This document shows positions 23,745-35,104 of a stretch of DNA of 64,000 nucleotides, in pieces. The stretch spans positions 2,481,789-2,545,788 of the forward strand of contig KN832554.1 in the NCBI GenBank assembly GCA_000827205.1, written 5' to 3'. A model generated the notes under the pieces. The model did not search any database. It had not been told where the DNA came from and saw nothing but the letters and a program-made list of their open reading frames with translations. Each line of letters opens with the position of its first letter. The first letter of the stretch is position 1. This DNA is from Plicaturopsis crispa FD-325 SS-3 (taxonomy: Eukaryota; Basidiomycota; Agaricomycetes; Amylocorticiales; Amylocorticiaceae). The position numbers were made by a program, and so were the translations under genes.

Positions 23745-26700
23745 ATGGCTACATGGATCCCCCAACCGCAAGGTCTGCAGGAAATTCTGCAGACGATCCA
23801 CGAATCCACCGACACACACAATGCCGTAGCTCAACACAACATTACCCATGTACGTTCTTGACACTTTCATCGCCACGAAAATGCGCGCTGAAACGGTCTC
23901 GGGTGTTTGTCATTTAAGAAATTGAACAGTTTTACGCGTGCACCCGACTACATCGCTTACCTCGCGTACATCCTTACCACCCTACCGCAGGAAGAGGACC
24001 GGATCCGCACAATAGCTGGTTACCTGCTCAAGAACAATGCGCGCCTCATCCTCAATGCTACTCCAGAAGTGGCGGCATACGTCAAGTTGGCGATTCTAGA
24101 GGCGTTCAATGACCCGTCGATCATGATTCGGAACGCGGCAGGGCAGGATATCGTGTCGTTTCTTGGGCAGCTGGAGCCTAGGAACTGGCCAGAGTGTCTG
24201 CAGCAGCTGGTGACCATGCTGGATTCACCGGATCCTGGTCGGCAGGAGGTGAGCAAATACTCGCAATTATGTGGCACAGTAGTGCAGTGCATTCCAGGCG
24301 TCATTTTTGGCGCCGTTGCATGATGTTCTCGGATCAGGACGCGCTATATGAAGCACTCTACAGTGGATGCGTCCCCGGGAGCACGTTTCGTTATTCCTGA
24401 ACTCTTGATCGCTGTAGCAGGTGATTGGTGGAATGCCTGAGCTCTGCTCCAAAACTGAGTTATCCGAGATGCGTCCGGTCCAGTGCTTCCAGTCTCATCG
24501 CAGAGATCGGTGTACCGTTCTGTATAGGCGCTTCTTGACACTCGCCGTCGAATTTTGCTTCTCCGTTGCCCATCCCCTTTGTGTACGCGTGCTGACTGTT
24601 TGTGCAACAGGCTGCCTTTAACGTCCTGGAAAAAGCATGCGAGGATTACCCCCGCAAGATGGACGTCGACATCAATGGCACACGACCTCTGGACTTCATG
24701 ATACCGAAGTTCCTCGTCCTATCTGAGCACCCCAACTCCAAAATACGCTCCCACGCCGTGGCTTGCCTTTCGTTCTTCGTTCCTACTAATTGTCAGTCGC
24801 TATTCGCTCATATAGACGCTTTTATCGCCTGTCTGTTCAAACGCGCGTCCGATGACGATCCCTCGGTCCGCAGGCATGTGTGCCAGGCGCTTGTCCTCCT
24901 CCTTGCCGCTCGCCCGGAGAAGCTAATGCCCGAGATGAACAATGTCGCAGAGTATATGCTGTACTCGACAAAGGATAAGAACGAAAACGTCGCACTGGAG
25001 GCATGCGAATTCTGGTTGACGTTCGCTGAAGACGTGGAGCTGTCGGTGTACCTGCATCCACTTCTTCCGAAAGTCGCCCCCGTGTTGTTGGACTGCATGG
25101 TCTATGGCGAGGACGATCTATTATGGTTAGAAGGGGACGCGGAGGACGCTGCTGTCCCTGACAAGGAGACGGACATCAAGCCCCGCCACTACAGTGGCAA
25201 ATCACACGGCCTGGAACACGACGCTAACGACGGAGCCCCATCTTCGTCGAAGGCTCGTGTCGGCGCGTACGGCGAAGAGACGCTAGACTCTGACGAGGAA
25301 GAGGACTACGATCTCGACGATGACGATTTTGCGGATGAAATGACTACCGAATGGAATCTCCGCAAATGCGCTGCGGCAGCCCTTGACGTGCTCGCGGTTC
25401 GATTCGGCCCTGAGTTATTGAACGTCTTACTGGGGCCACTAAAAGAGAAGCTCTGGAGCTCAGAGTGGCTACAGCGAGAGAGTGGCATCCTGGCTCTGGG
25501 CGCGATGGCCGAAGGTCAGCAACCATAAACCGTATTGATGATTTATTTGCTGAGTAGGCCTCGAATTTTTTAGGATGTATCGAAGCCATTGAGCCACATC
25601 TCACGACTCTCATCCCGTATCTCATCAGCATGTTGAACGATCCCAAGGTGCGCTATCATATCTTCCTTGTATAACGCTTGTCTAATCGAAGTCACAGCCC
25701 CTTGTGCGCTCCATCACATGTTGGACACTTGGGCGCTATGCAAGCTGGTGCACGCAGCCAATTTCCGAAGAGCACAAAAACAATTTCTTTGTGCCCACGA
25801 TGGAAGGCGTGCGTCCCCCTGTTTAATATTGCTACCACGTCCTGTCTAAAGCGTCCTTTAATAGCTTCTTCGCATGGTCCTCGATAACAACAAGCGCGTC
25901 CAGGAGGCTGGTTGTAGCGCGTTTGCTACGCTGGAAGAGGATGCTGGCCCCGAACTCGCGCCTTACCTTGAGCCGGTCTTGCGGAACTTGGTCTTCGCAT
26001 TCGAAAAATACCAGCATAAAAACATGCTGATATTGTACGATGCGGTTGGTACCCTCGCAGATGCAGTCGGCCGAGCGTTACAGAACTCGACCTACGTTGA
26101 CATTCTCATGCCCCCAATCACGAAACGGTGGGCAAAACTCAAAGACGATGATCAAGACCTGATTCCACTACTCGAGGTACGTCTTGGATTCTTCGTCCTA
26201 CAACGCGTGTACCCTTTTGCTGATGGTCGTTACATAGTGCCTCGCGTCAGTGACTATCGCGATGGGTCCTGCATTTCTTCCTTACGCAGGCCCTGTCTTC
26301 GAGAGATGTACACATATCGTTCATACCTCCCTACTACAATACCAAGCCTTCCAACAAAACCCCGAGATGGACGAACCCGATAAATCGTTCCTCGTCGTGG
26401 CCCTTGATCTGCTGTCCGGCTTGACACAGGGCCTGACGATGTCGCTGGAGCCCTTCATCACCGGCGGCCAACCGAATCTTCTGTCGCTTCTCACCGTTTG
26501 CCTCAAGCACCCACGAGCACCGGTCAGGCAGTCAGCGTATGCGCTTGTTGGAGACATGGCGATGGGGTGCTTCACCTTGCTGCGTCCACATATGCCCGGG
26601 ATTATGGCGGAGCTCATTCTCCAGCTGGATCCTGAGCCGAAGATCGAGTTCATAAGCGCATGCAATAATGCTGCTTGGTCGGTGGGCGAGGTGGCCCTGC

Positions 26701-27274
26701 GTTATGGACGTGGTAAGCACTCATTGCGTTAAATGTGGCTTCTTTCGTTGCTGATTTCGCCGCAGACGACCCTGAGTTCCAGCAATGGGTGCACCCGCTT
26801 ATTTCGCGACTCATACCCATTCTTCTGCATCCGAAAGCGCCGCGGAGCTTGCACGAGAATGCTGCGGTGTCGATCGGGAGGATAGGGCTCATGCATCCTG
26901 TGATCGTAGCGCCCCACCTCCCCGAGTTCGCCCAGGCATGGTGCCAGGCTCTATACGAGATCCGGGACAACGAAGAAAAGGACTCCGCATTCCGCGGTCT
27001 GTGTACACTTGTGCAAACGAACCCCGCGGGCATCGCGAAGGTGTGTGGTACCTTTTGTTGCTTTGCGCGTGTTGGAGCTGATGTGATGGGGCAGTCTCTT
27101 CTGTGGTTCTGCAATGCTATCGTGCGGTGGAACCAACCGTCGCCGGAACTGAATGCAATGTTCTCACAGCTGCTCCTTGGGTTCAAGCAGCACGACGAAG
27201 CCGGGTGGGCGGCTCAAGTAGCCTCGTTCCCTGCTGCCATCCAAGAGCGATTGGCCACACGATACGGTGTCTAG
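23745..27274 (+). CDS. KAP104: transportin / karyopherin beta-2 (Kap104-type)
   Basis: Nuclear import receptor for PY-NLS cargo such as hnRNP-like proteins; it works with Ran at the nuclear pore. ATG at 23745 ([18 protein letters not shown]); exon 1 ends at 23849 and exon 2 starts [19 protein letters not shown], the conserved importin-beta start. HEAT repeats run through the whole protein. The acidic loop of karyopherin beta-2 is seen near 25290-25340 ([15 protein letters not shown]), followed by [16 protein letters not shown], the diagnostic block after the H8 loop. The later section includes [20 protein letters not shown] and the C-terminal end [16 protein letters not shown]. About nine exons. 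One intron, 24249-24610, is about 360 nt, far longer than the rest. Confidence 0.95.
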
Positions 27275-28134
27275 GCGTGTATTCATTGTTCAATATGTAA
27301 CACCACAGTGACGAACGAACGCAACTACCACGAAGGTCCTACAATGTCACGACTCTACTCTCCTCTCACGTTCGACTCCGTCTTGTCTTTTATCCGGATC
27401 CTTTCCATACAGTAGCAGTAGTGTTTCTTTCTCATCTTCCTTACCATTACTTACAAGTTCGCCTGTGTTTCATCTGTCTGTAGCATTCCGTTTTCCGGGT
27501 GCCCCACCTACGTACCTACGCTTCCCTTACCTACCCTTCGTTTTCCGCGCATATCATCATATTTCCAGTAGCTAGTAGTCTCTCCCCGTCTCTATCATCC
27601 GGCATCAAGTAGATACATACCTATATATCTATTACAGTACGTACGGTTCACGGTTTCAACGCAAGCATGTCCAGTTCCAATGGCAACAGTTCATATGATT
27701 TTTTGACTGCGCCACAAATCTCCACATGGCACAGGGTCGCGGGAGACGTCGTTCGGACTCGAGTGGGTCATGCATCAGGATGCTTGATGCATGAATCTTC
27801 CACCGTACGTTGTACACATCTTGATATCCGCATCTCGACCTCGACGATGGTCAAGTTGCTCTGACTTCAGTTGCATATTTTCAAGTGAACCGACTTTCAA
27901 CATAACACGCTACGATGGTAAAATAATAAAGACGCTCATTCGAAATCAAGGGGTGCGTGCCTGTGCACAGTAAATTATTATCTGAGTCTGACACAACCAA
28001 GACACAGAAAACCGCCTGATCATAGCACGGCTACGATCATCAACACTAACGCTACAGCCCCTTATGGCAAGTACTAGTTCTAGCCGTCATTTAGCAGCAC
28101 AGGAGACCCTTTCTGCTGCTTGAGAGCTGCTGTC
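27275..28134. other. intergenic, about 860 bp, pyrimidine-rich
   Basis: The first half (27340-27640) is C/T-rich with repeated ctacctacg/cttacctac words; no gene is seen. The second half is the promoter region of the signal-peptide kinase-like gene. A frame at 27667-27864 has no recognisable content. Confidence 0.4.
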
Positions 28135-29196
28135 ATGATTCATCCTGGCCACCAAATCCCCCTCACTCTCATTGCCCTGTGCTATGCGGGCCTCGCATTC
28201 GCGACGCCGCCTCAGGTGGTCATCACTGCACCGATTGTGCTTGACGCCCCCCTCCATGCTGATCCGCCGGCGGGCAGCGTGTCCTGGGTAAGTACAATCT
28301 TTGGCTTGTCCAATCTACCCATTCGTACGACCGAATGATTATATCTCCAGGTCCAGCCAGTCCCACCGTCTGAATCATATCTACCAATTAATGACTTGTT
28401 GAAATCACCAATCCTACCAGGTATGTGAAGTCGACGCCAACTCTTGGTAGACGACGTTCAACTTACATCCGCGGGCACATAGATAAAACCACTGTCACGA
28501 TTGACGGAACGACGGTAGAAATTGAGAAATTGCAGGACCAAAGTCACAGTGCCCTTGCCTTCGATGTCATCGGTGGCTGGCCGGACGGGAATGGCAGGAC
28601 TCAACCTGCGGTCGCGAAAACCGACTACAAGTTCAAGTTCGCATATAAGAACGAACAGACATTTTTGGATAGAGTGCGCTGGCCTTTGTCTACTCTGTTC
28701 GTGCGCAGTTCTCATTAGGTCATCCCCATTTTGGATATAGATGGACCGGCTAATCCATTCGGGGTCGAGCAACAATGGGGAGCACCGTTGGCTTGTCACG
28801 AAAAAGCTACCAGGAATGTCGATCATCTTTACCGAACCGTTCAAGAAGGCGAAAAATCCAATGGAGTGCAACGCGATCGTAGAAGCGAGGTTACCCATCA
28901 TCGTCAAGAAGGCCAGGGCGTACATTGAGGCGTTTGGTGTTTGGCACCAAGATCTCCGCGTCGAGAACGTTATATGGAATTCTCAAGCAACCGAGGCCGA
29001 TTTCATCAATTGGGGCCAGGCGGCAGAGGTTCCTGATAACGTGAGTACACCTGTCTCCTCTCATACGAGAGTTATGCTCATGCTGGTATTCGTATAGGTT
29101 TTCAAACCGGAAATCGAGGAGTACGTTCGATACCAGGTGTCAATGATGCCCGAGAAAACATGGGGAGATATATGCGGAGCCATAGACTGGTCCTAG
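28135..29196 (+). CDS. secreted kinase-like protein, probable pseudokinase
   Basis: ATG at 28135 opens a signal peptide (IPLTLIALCYAGLAFATP). Short introns separate small N-terminal exons. The core parallels the gene at 3001-4339: LAFDVIGGWPDGNGRTQ, AVAKTDYKFKF (candidate beta-3 Lys), FGVWHQDLRVENVIWNSQA as the catalytic loop, then DFINWGQAAEV. Where the paralogue has IDWG, this copy has INWG, so the metal-binding aspartate of the DFG equivalent is replaced by Asn. It lacks the Lys/Thr/Ala-rich linker of the paralogue. It ends EKTWGDICGAIDWS with TAG at 29194. Secretion is inferred from the leader; function unknown. Confidence 0.7.
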
Positions 29197-30165
29197 AGTC
29201 CGAGGGTACTGAACGGCTTGGGGCTTGCGACTAGATTTTGCTCTTCCCCGAGTCTTGTGAGGCCTTCGTCGACAACCCTTGACAACATCTTTAGTAAATA
29301 GAGCTTATTATTATCGCACCGTCTTCAGGCCGGCCTACATTAGCTACTAGTCTCTGCACACATAATTAATTTGAACTGAGTGAGCTCGCTCAGGTCGACT
29401 TCGGTGTTAGAGTGGGGGATAGCGAAGAACATAAGCCACTGAAAGTTCTTCCAAACATTGCTGTAGTATTCAAGTAGTATTGGTGTGATCCGCGCTGAAC
29501 TGGCGGTTCAACCCTCATTCCGAGAGACACCGTCAAGACTATGCCAGCCGAGAGGTTGATCGTTATGGCTCCCGAATGGCGTCGCGAGACGCCGGAGCAG
29601 CGAGAAAAGCTTTTGGAGGAGGCCCGACGCGCCGTAGAGGAGGCCCGCTCGTTTCAATATCCCACTACTTGCATGTGGCGGGTGCACAAATCTGTTGCGC
29701 GATCGTAGAGTGGGCTATTATGTTGTTGGTGTCCCATCGCCATCCCATGTGTATGATATTTTCTGTGGATCGCAGTTACCATCAGCTTGTTGTGCGTCTT
29801 GGTATTGAATTATGTGTCGTCGCTGTAGCTCGACACCTAGCTACTTCAACTTGAAGTTGTTTAGCCTACTCAGTTAACTTAAACGTAGCCGCTCGGAGCC
29901 TCGAGGCTCGCGACATCCACGTGTATATTCCGATGTCCGACGGCCCACGTCTACAACTCTTTCCGACTCAGCCTGCCCAAAGAATAATTGGTCTCAATCC
30001 GGCTTGGCGTCTTGCACATACGACTGCTTTGGACACGCACACTCTCCTACCTGACCGCCAACACATAGCCAGCGTGGTCTTGAACGCTCCTCCTCTCGAC
30101 GGTGGTACCTTCTCCCAACCGCGCGCGCGGCTAGAACATATTCGGGAACCAGGGAACACGAAGCA
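29197..30165. other. intergenic, about 970 bp, contains a kinase-family tail relic
   Basis: Between the signal-peptide kinase-like gene and the lectin gene. The one recognisable item is the C-terminal tail relic at 29502-29673. The remainder shows no coding signal; 29990-30165 is the lectin promoter. Confidence 0.45.
29502..29673 (+). pseudogene. C-terminal tail relic of the tandem kinase-like family
   Basis: The plus-strand frame reads STLIPRDTVKTMPAERLIVM, then APEWRRETPEQREKLLEEAR and SFQYPTT. The two intact genes at 32475-33496 and 33827-34809 end with SVVQTITAESLITMAPARL...ETEEQREQLL...QFQYPT and SVVKTISPESLITMAPAWL...ETDEQ. The match is continuous over about 50 residues, ends at the same place, and is in the opposite orientation to the intact pair. 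No kinase core precedes it (a stop lies just upstream in frame), so this is an isolated last-exon remnant about 3 kb from its relatives. Confidence 0.75.
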
Positions 30166-31894
30166 ATGATGCACTCGCTCTCGCTATTTGCGACAGCACT
30201 GCTGCTGCTGGGGCTTACATCTGTCTGCGCGGCGGACTCGAAAACGACGAAGATGGCGAATAGGACGATCGAACGGGTGAGTACTTTTTGCATGCTCAAT
30301 TGGATCACGTACGGCTGGGTGGATATGACGGACGGGAGACAAATATGCGGAGACGGAGGGAACGCGCGATCCCTAGCATCTTCGACTGGGATGGAGTGGT
30401 TGACGAACTGCATACTACGAGAAAACGACGGCGTTTCTTGCTCAGCACCGTTCCATTTCATCCTAAAAACACCTCACTGACCATACCATTATAAACAGAC
30501 AGTCCAACTTCGCACACATTCTGTATTCGCGCCCTACATTGATCAGGACTTGCAAAACCGATGGTGGGATTTTGGCGCCGATGCATACGTGGTACGTCCT
30601 GCTGCCGGTATTGGCGAGGAAATCCGGTTCGCTAAATGCCCAAACACACAGAACACGAACAAACATATCCGCCTCACGCGCGCGCGGCCATCGCAAATGG
30701 GCTGGCTGTGGTCGCGGCTACCCGTGACCGCTGCTAATTTTGTCCTTGAGGTCGAATTCAAGGTGACTACCCCATGATTTTAAAATCTACTGCGGTTCTG
30801 CAATATCATGGGTAATGCTAATCAACCGGCGTGACTAGATCGGTAGTGATTCGACACATTTATTCGGTGACGGTCTTGCGATATGGCTCACCAAGGATCG
30901 CGCGCAGCCCGGGCCTGTCTTTGGGAACGCCGGCAAGTCCTCTATATGCTAATACTGATGCCCGGCTCTGGACCAATCCTCATCCATAAATCTTACAGAT
31001 AAATTCGAGGGCCTTGGTGTTTTCTTGGACACGTAAGTATCATCCATCTGGGCGCTGATAAAAGCTAATCATATCACGCTGTAGATACGCCAATGCGCGA
31101 CATGGATACTCGTTCCCGCGCGTGGTCGCAATGCTTGGAGATGGTTTGACCAGCTACGACCAGGCGAACGACGGAGATTCAAATGCTATTGGCTCGTGTT
31201 CGGTATGTGACAGACTGAACGTGGGCGGGAAAAGTCTCATCTCCGATTCGCATCTGTTCACAGGCGAACTACCGTCGGACAAACGTCGCGACAAAGTTGA
31301 AGATCACGTATGTGCGCGATCAATATCTCGATGTAAGTTGTCAGTCCTCCGCTTGACGCAATTTCTAATACCTGCGAGGATCCAGGTCAAAATCCAGTAC
31401 AAAGCGTGTACGTTCTCCCGCATGTCGAGATAATCGCGAGCTCATTTTTTTTCTAGGGGACGACTGGTCTGACTGCTTCACGCTCAATGCAATCTCGCTC
31501 CCGCTAGCACCTTACATCGGCTTCTCCGCGATGACTGGAGACGTCTCCGACGCACACGAGTACGCTCCGCCGCCTTCCTCCCCTGTCCGCCGCTTGAGCT
31601 CATGAAACCCACAGCATCATAACAGTGACCACCTACTCCGCAATCCTCTCTGCCGAAGATGCGCCGCGCGACAAGATAGGCTTCTTCGGCAAGAAATTGT
31701 CCTCGTCCGCGTCGTCCGCGTCGTCCGGGTCCTGGCTCGGCTTTTTCTTCAAGCTGCTGCTGCTCGGCGGCGTGGGCGCCGGTGTGTGGTACGGCTGGCA
31801 AGAGTATCGACGTCGCGGGGGGCGCGGGTTCGGTGGCGATGGGTTCGGGAGGAGTGGCGGCTTTGGCGGGTATGGGAACAGCAAGCGCTTCTAG
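30166..31894 (+). CDS. L-type lectin cargo receptor (VIP36/ERGIC-53 type)
   Basis: Type I membrane protein cycling between ER and Golgi that binds high-mannose glycans on cargo. Signal peptide MMHSLSLFATALLLLGLTSV (second ATG at 30169). The lectin domain spans many short exons: FAPYIDQDLQNRWWDFGADA, NKHIRLTRARPSQMGWLWSR, LFGDGLAIWLTKDRAQPGPV (Ca/sugar-binding Asp-Gly), KFEGLGVFLDTY(A)N with the conserved Asp and Asn of the metal site, ANYRRTNVATKLKITYVRDQ, and PYIGFSAMTGDVSDAHDI. A transmembrane helix lies at about FFFKLLLLGGVGAGVWYG, followed by a Gly/Arg-rich cytosolic tail ending SKRF. The aromatic last residue fits a COPII export signal. No coiled-coil stalk, so closer to VIP36/Emp46-like short forms than to ERGIC-53. 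Confidence 0.9.
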
Positions 31895-32474
31895 AGGAAG
31901 TGCACAGTCCGTGCGGTAGGGTGTCCGTTTCGGTATTGCTGGAAATCGTATGCTCATTCGAGTACGCCATCCATAGTGCTAAGATGCACGTTGTCGTCGA
32001 ACATATATATATATCATTCGCGCCAGCGAATACGACTATATTCGCCCGAATATACCAGATTCTAAAGTCGTGACTACATGCAACCGTAAGTAGGCTGCAG
32101 CGAAAGCTTTGGTAAGTGCACGCTTCAATTAAGCTGTAGTGCCTTCGAAGGTCTCCCCCTCCAAGGGCAAGCGCGAGAGAAGGAGTCAAAAAGGGTCATC
32201 AAGAGGCTCGAGCGTTAGGTCGAGGGAGAGGTGGGTCGTATACATAAGAGGAATAAAGGCCCGGGGTGGCGTCGACGCGGGACGTTGGACGTTCGAACTG
32301 CAAAAGCACTCCGCGGGCCGCGGCCGCTGGCGACCATCCCTCTTTACGCTCAGCTTAGACCTTCTTTGCCATGGTCGGTGTGGTAGAATAATAATGCTAA
32401 TGTATCACGATTACAGACAGCCTTCAAAATGCAATGGTATAAAGTATGGTAGTTGTCGGGGCCACAGGAAATAT
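31895..32474. other. intergenic, about 580 bp, contains a kinase-family head relic
   Basis: It holds the 3' flank of the lectin gene with a short (AT)n run near 32004-32014, the N-terminal kinase-like relic at 32131-32235, and the downstream flank of the tandem kinase pair. Nothing else is seen. Confidence 0.45.
32131..32235 (-). pseudogene. N-terminal relic of the tandem kinase-like family
   Basis: The minus strand reads LSLDLTLEPLDDPF, one stop, then LLLSRLPLEGE and EGT. The intact genes start MSQLSLDLTLEPLEDPSLLL...RLHFEGE and MSELSLDLTLEPLDDPSPIL...RLLVEGE. The remnant is therefore the first exon end of a third family member, in the same orientation as the pair and just downstream of it. 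The DNA just upstream of the relic (32236-32290) also loosely resembles the 5' flanks of the pair. No kinase core follows. Confidence 0.75.
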
Positions 32475-33496
32475 TCATGCCGAGGTCCCCGAATCATTGA
32501 ATTTTAAGCAGGATTGTCCTGTTGGGTACTGAAATTGGCGCTGCTCGTCAGCGACCCGTCTGGCGTGGTCCAGCAGTTGTTCCCGCTGCTCCTCCGTTTC
32601 ACGAAGCCGTGCCGGGGCCATCGTGATGAGAGATTCCGCCGTGATCGTCTGCACAACGCTCCGGGGTACGCACGAGCCCCACAGGCCAACGTAGGCTACG
32701 GGGTTACGCGTCAGAAAGACAATTGAGGGAACAAGCTGGGTCGACACTAACTTCTTGTCCATAGACGCATCATACGAGCAGTTTCGTAGATCTCATCGCA
32801 TTCAAACTCGTGCATCCGTGGTTGCTTGCTACCCACGAGAACATCGTCCGCACGCTTGCATACATGTGGTGCGGCACATTCGAGGTCGATTAGGAATACT
32901 CGGCCTTCTTCGTTGATGAGGATATTGTCTTCCGTAAGGTCATTGTGTACGAGGCCAATATCATGGAGGAAGAGTATTCTTCGCATGATATCGACGCTAG
33001 CAGAGTGCATGGGATGTTAGTAGCAGTCCAGATCATAATGAATGGGTTCTACGCACGCGAGGTCCCTGTCTAATTCATGAAACATGGCCTCTATCGGTTC
33101 ACCACAGTCCTCAAGTACGAGACAAGTCATGAGATCCTCCTCGACCACCCCCTGGAACGCGCCGTAGAACTGCGGTATGGCATGACCCTGCAATATCTTT
33201 GCATCCTTGGTATATATCCGCGCTTCGTCTAACAAGTCCTGGCCGCGCTCTGGTCGGAGTATATTGGTCTTGAGGACAACAGATATTGGATCCTCACCCT
33301 CCGACAGGACCATGGTAGCGCGATAAACTGTTGCGTGCCCCCGGTGAATGCACTCGATAGCAGTGGCATAAATGGTTCCAGGGGGTGTAGAGGTGCCCTC
33401 TGTCGACATTTCCCCCTCAAAGTGCAAGCGAGGAAGGAGTAGGAGAGATGGGTCTTCGAGGGGTTCAAGTGTCAGGTCGAGGGATAACTGAGACAT
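32475..33496 (-). CDS. small fungal kinase-like protein, tandem copy A
   Basis: Three exons. ATG at 33496; intron 1 is 32997-33056 (60 nt, branch ctgctactaac). Intron 2 (gttagt...ccgtag, about 32690-32745) joins LWTR to TYVGLWGSCVPRS. About 300 aa. Motifs: VYRATMV...ISVVLKTN (beta-3 Lys), LVLEDCGEPI (hinge), LHDIGLVHNDLTEDNILIN (catalytic loop with Asp and Asn kept), and VFLIDLECA, where DFG is DLE. The C-terminal SVVQTITAESLITMAPARL helix region is shared only with its neighbour and the relic. No signal peptide, so presumably cytosolic. The catalytic residues look competent apart from the DLE variant. Role unknown; 63-70% like its neighbour by eye. Confidence 0.8.
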
Positions 33497-33826
33497 GTTT
33501 CGTAGAGAAACAAAAAGAGAGAGAAATGTTGAGCAAAGGTGAGCGTAAGGAGCAAGAAATATCCTCGACGCGTCTCGCGTCCTTACGAAGTGGCGCGATC
33601 ACATGGCTGCGCCACAAATCATGAAGCTAACGTCGCGACTAGCTGCTGCTAACGGCACTCTGGAGTCTAACGGCGCGTTGAACTTGCGTTGAACGGACAC
33701 TCAGTTTACTGGTAAATACAATCTCGTTCCATTGAAGGTGTAAGTCGATATCGAGAATTTCCAGCCGCGACAGTCATGGAGAGCGCCAGAAGTAGTATAC
33801 ACATAAGTAGTCAATTGAAGGCCCTT
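33497..33826. other. spacer between tandem kinase-like genes
   Basis: About 330 bp of promoter for copy A and 3' flank for copy B. A GACGCGTCTCGCGTCC-type GC-rich stretch near 33570 parallels one upstream of the neighbouring relic. No gene. Confidence 0.4.
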
Positions 33827-34809
33827 TCAAGCAGGAAATTGAAAAGCACGGCATTGTTCACCAGCGACCTTGGCCTCCTCAATGAGACCGGCGATCTGTT
33901 CGTCGGTCTCGCGAAGCCATGCGGGCGCCATCGTGATGAGGGACTCTGGACTGATGGTTTTCACCACGCTTCTAGGTACGCATGAGCCCCAGAGGACAAC
34001 GTAGTCTGAAGATACGTGTTTCAGCAAGATGCGTGGTGGACAGGTCATGTAAGCACCGACCTTTGGTCCATAAATGCATTGCGCGGGCGATTTCCCAGGC
34101 TTCAGCACACCCGAACTCGTGTCGCAGCGGTTGCTTGCTACCCGCAACGACGTCGCCTGTGCGTTGACATACATGCGGTTGGGCGTATTCGAGGTCGATC
34201 AGAAATGTTCGGCCATCGCTGTTGATGAGAATGTTCTCTTCCGAGAGGTCGTTGTGCCGAAGGCCGATATCGTGGAAAATAAGTACTCGTTTCATGATCT
34301 CCATGCTAAAAGTACACAGAAGATTGAGATTGTCAAGGATGCTTTGGCAGATAGTGGAGAGTAGGGGCGTACGCGAGCTCTCGGTCTATGCCAGAGAAGT
34401 ATCCGCCTATGGGTTCCCCACAGTCTTCCAATACCAGACAAGTCATGGGGAACCCAGCCACCGTTCCTCGGAAAGCACCGTAAAAGTGCGGAATGGCATG
34501 GGTCTGCAGTATCTTGGCGTCTTTTGCGTATATACGTGCTTCCCTCGCCAGGTCGTCCGCGCGAGTAGGCTTGAGCAAGTTGGTTTTCAGGATGACGGGG
34601 ATCGCATCTCCGCCAGCTTCTAGGACCATACTAGCGCGATAGACAGTGCAATCCATCTTGTGAATGCGTTTGATGGCAGTGGCATGCAAGGTTCCAGAGG
34701 GTGCATGTGTGCCTTCTGACGCCTCCCCCTCGACAAGCAAGCGTGGAAGAAGGATGGGTGAGGGGTCATCAAGTGGCTCGAGCGTGAGGTCGAGAGACAG
34801 CTCAGACAT
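33827..34809 (-). CDS. small fungal kinase-like protein, tandem copy B
   Basis: Same layout as copy A: ATG at 34809 (MSELSLDLTLEPLDDPSPIL), intron 1 starting GTACGCC after ELA, and intron 2 before the YVVLWGSCVPRS exon. Motifs: VYRASMVLEAGGDAIPVILK, LVLEDCGEPIGGYF, FHDIGLRHNDLSEENILIN, and RTFLIDLEYA, again DLE rather than DFG. It ends RAFQFPA at 33827. Tandem duplication with copy A is evident from the colinear exons and the conserved intron positions. Copies differ most in the middle loop and the tail, as expected of an old duplication or fast divergence. No targeting signal is seen. Confidence 0.8.
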
Positions 34810-35104
34810 GTTCACGAATGAAGGAAGTGATAGAGATGGGTAGAGCAACAGCGGACATGAAAGCACAGAGGAAGAATCAATTTCCTCGACGCATACGAAT
34901 CGCGTGCCATACATATAGCACCGATCATGTGGTTCATTATTGCGGTCGCGTTACGCGAGCAATTTGGATACGCGAGAGGGTACGCGAGTCGCAACGTCTG
35001 CTAAGTCAGACGATGACTCGGACTGGGCAATGGACATTCAAAACGGACAAGTGAATTCCGCTGTAGAATAGAACTTCTACAGCAAATATATTAACAACGA
35101 ACGA
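34810..35104. other. short intergenic region
   Basis: Promoter of kinase copy B and the 3' flank of the eIF4G-like gene. Nothing coding is seen. Confidence 0.35.

Noticed and set aside
24421-24621. Open frame inside the long transportin intron
   Set aside because: No similarity to HEAT repeats and the flanking exons join in frame without it.
27667-27973. Overlapping plus-strand frames between transportin and the secreted kinase-like gene
   Set aside because: Short, without domains, and the region is promoter-like.
31484-31957. 157-codon minus-strand frame over the lectin gene
   Set aside because: Shadow of the Ala/Gly-coding plus-strand exons; Pro/Ala-biased and without splice logic.
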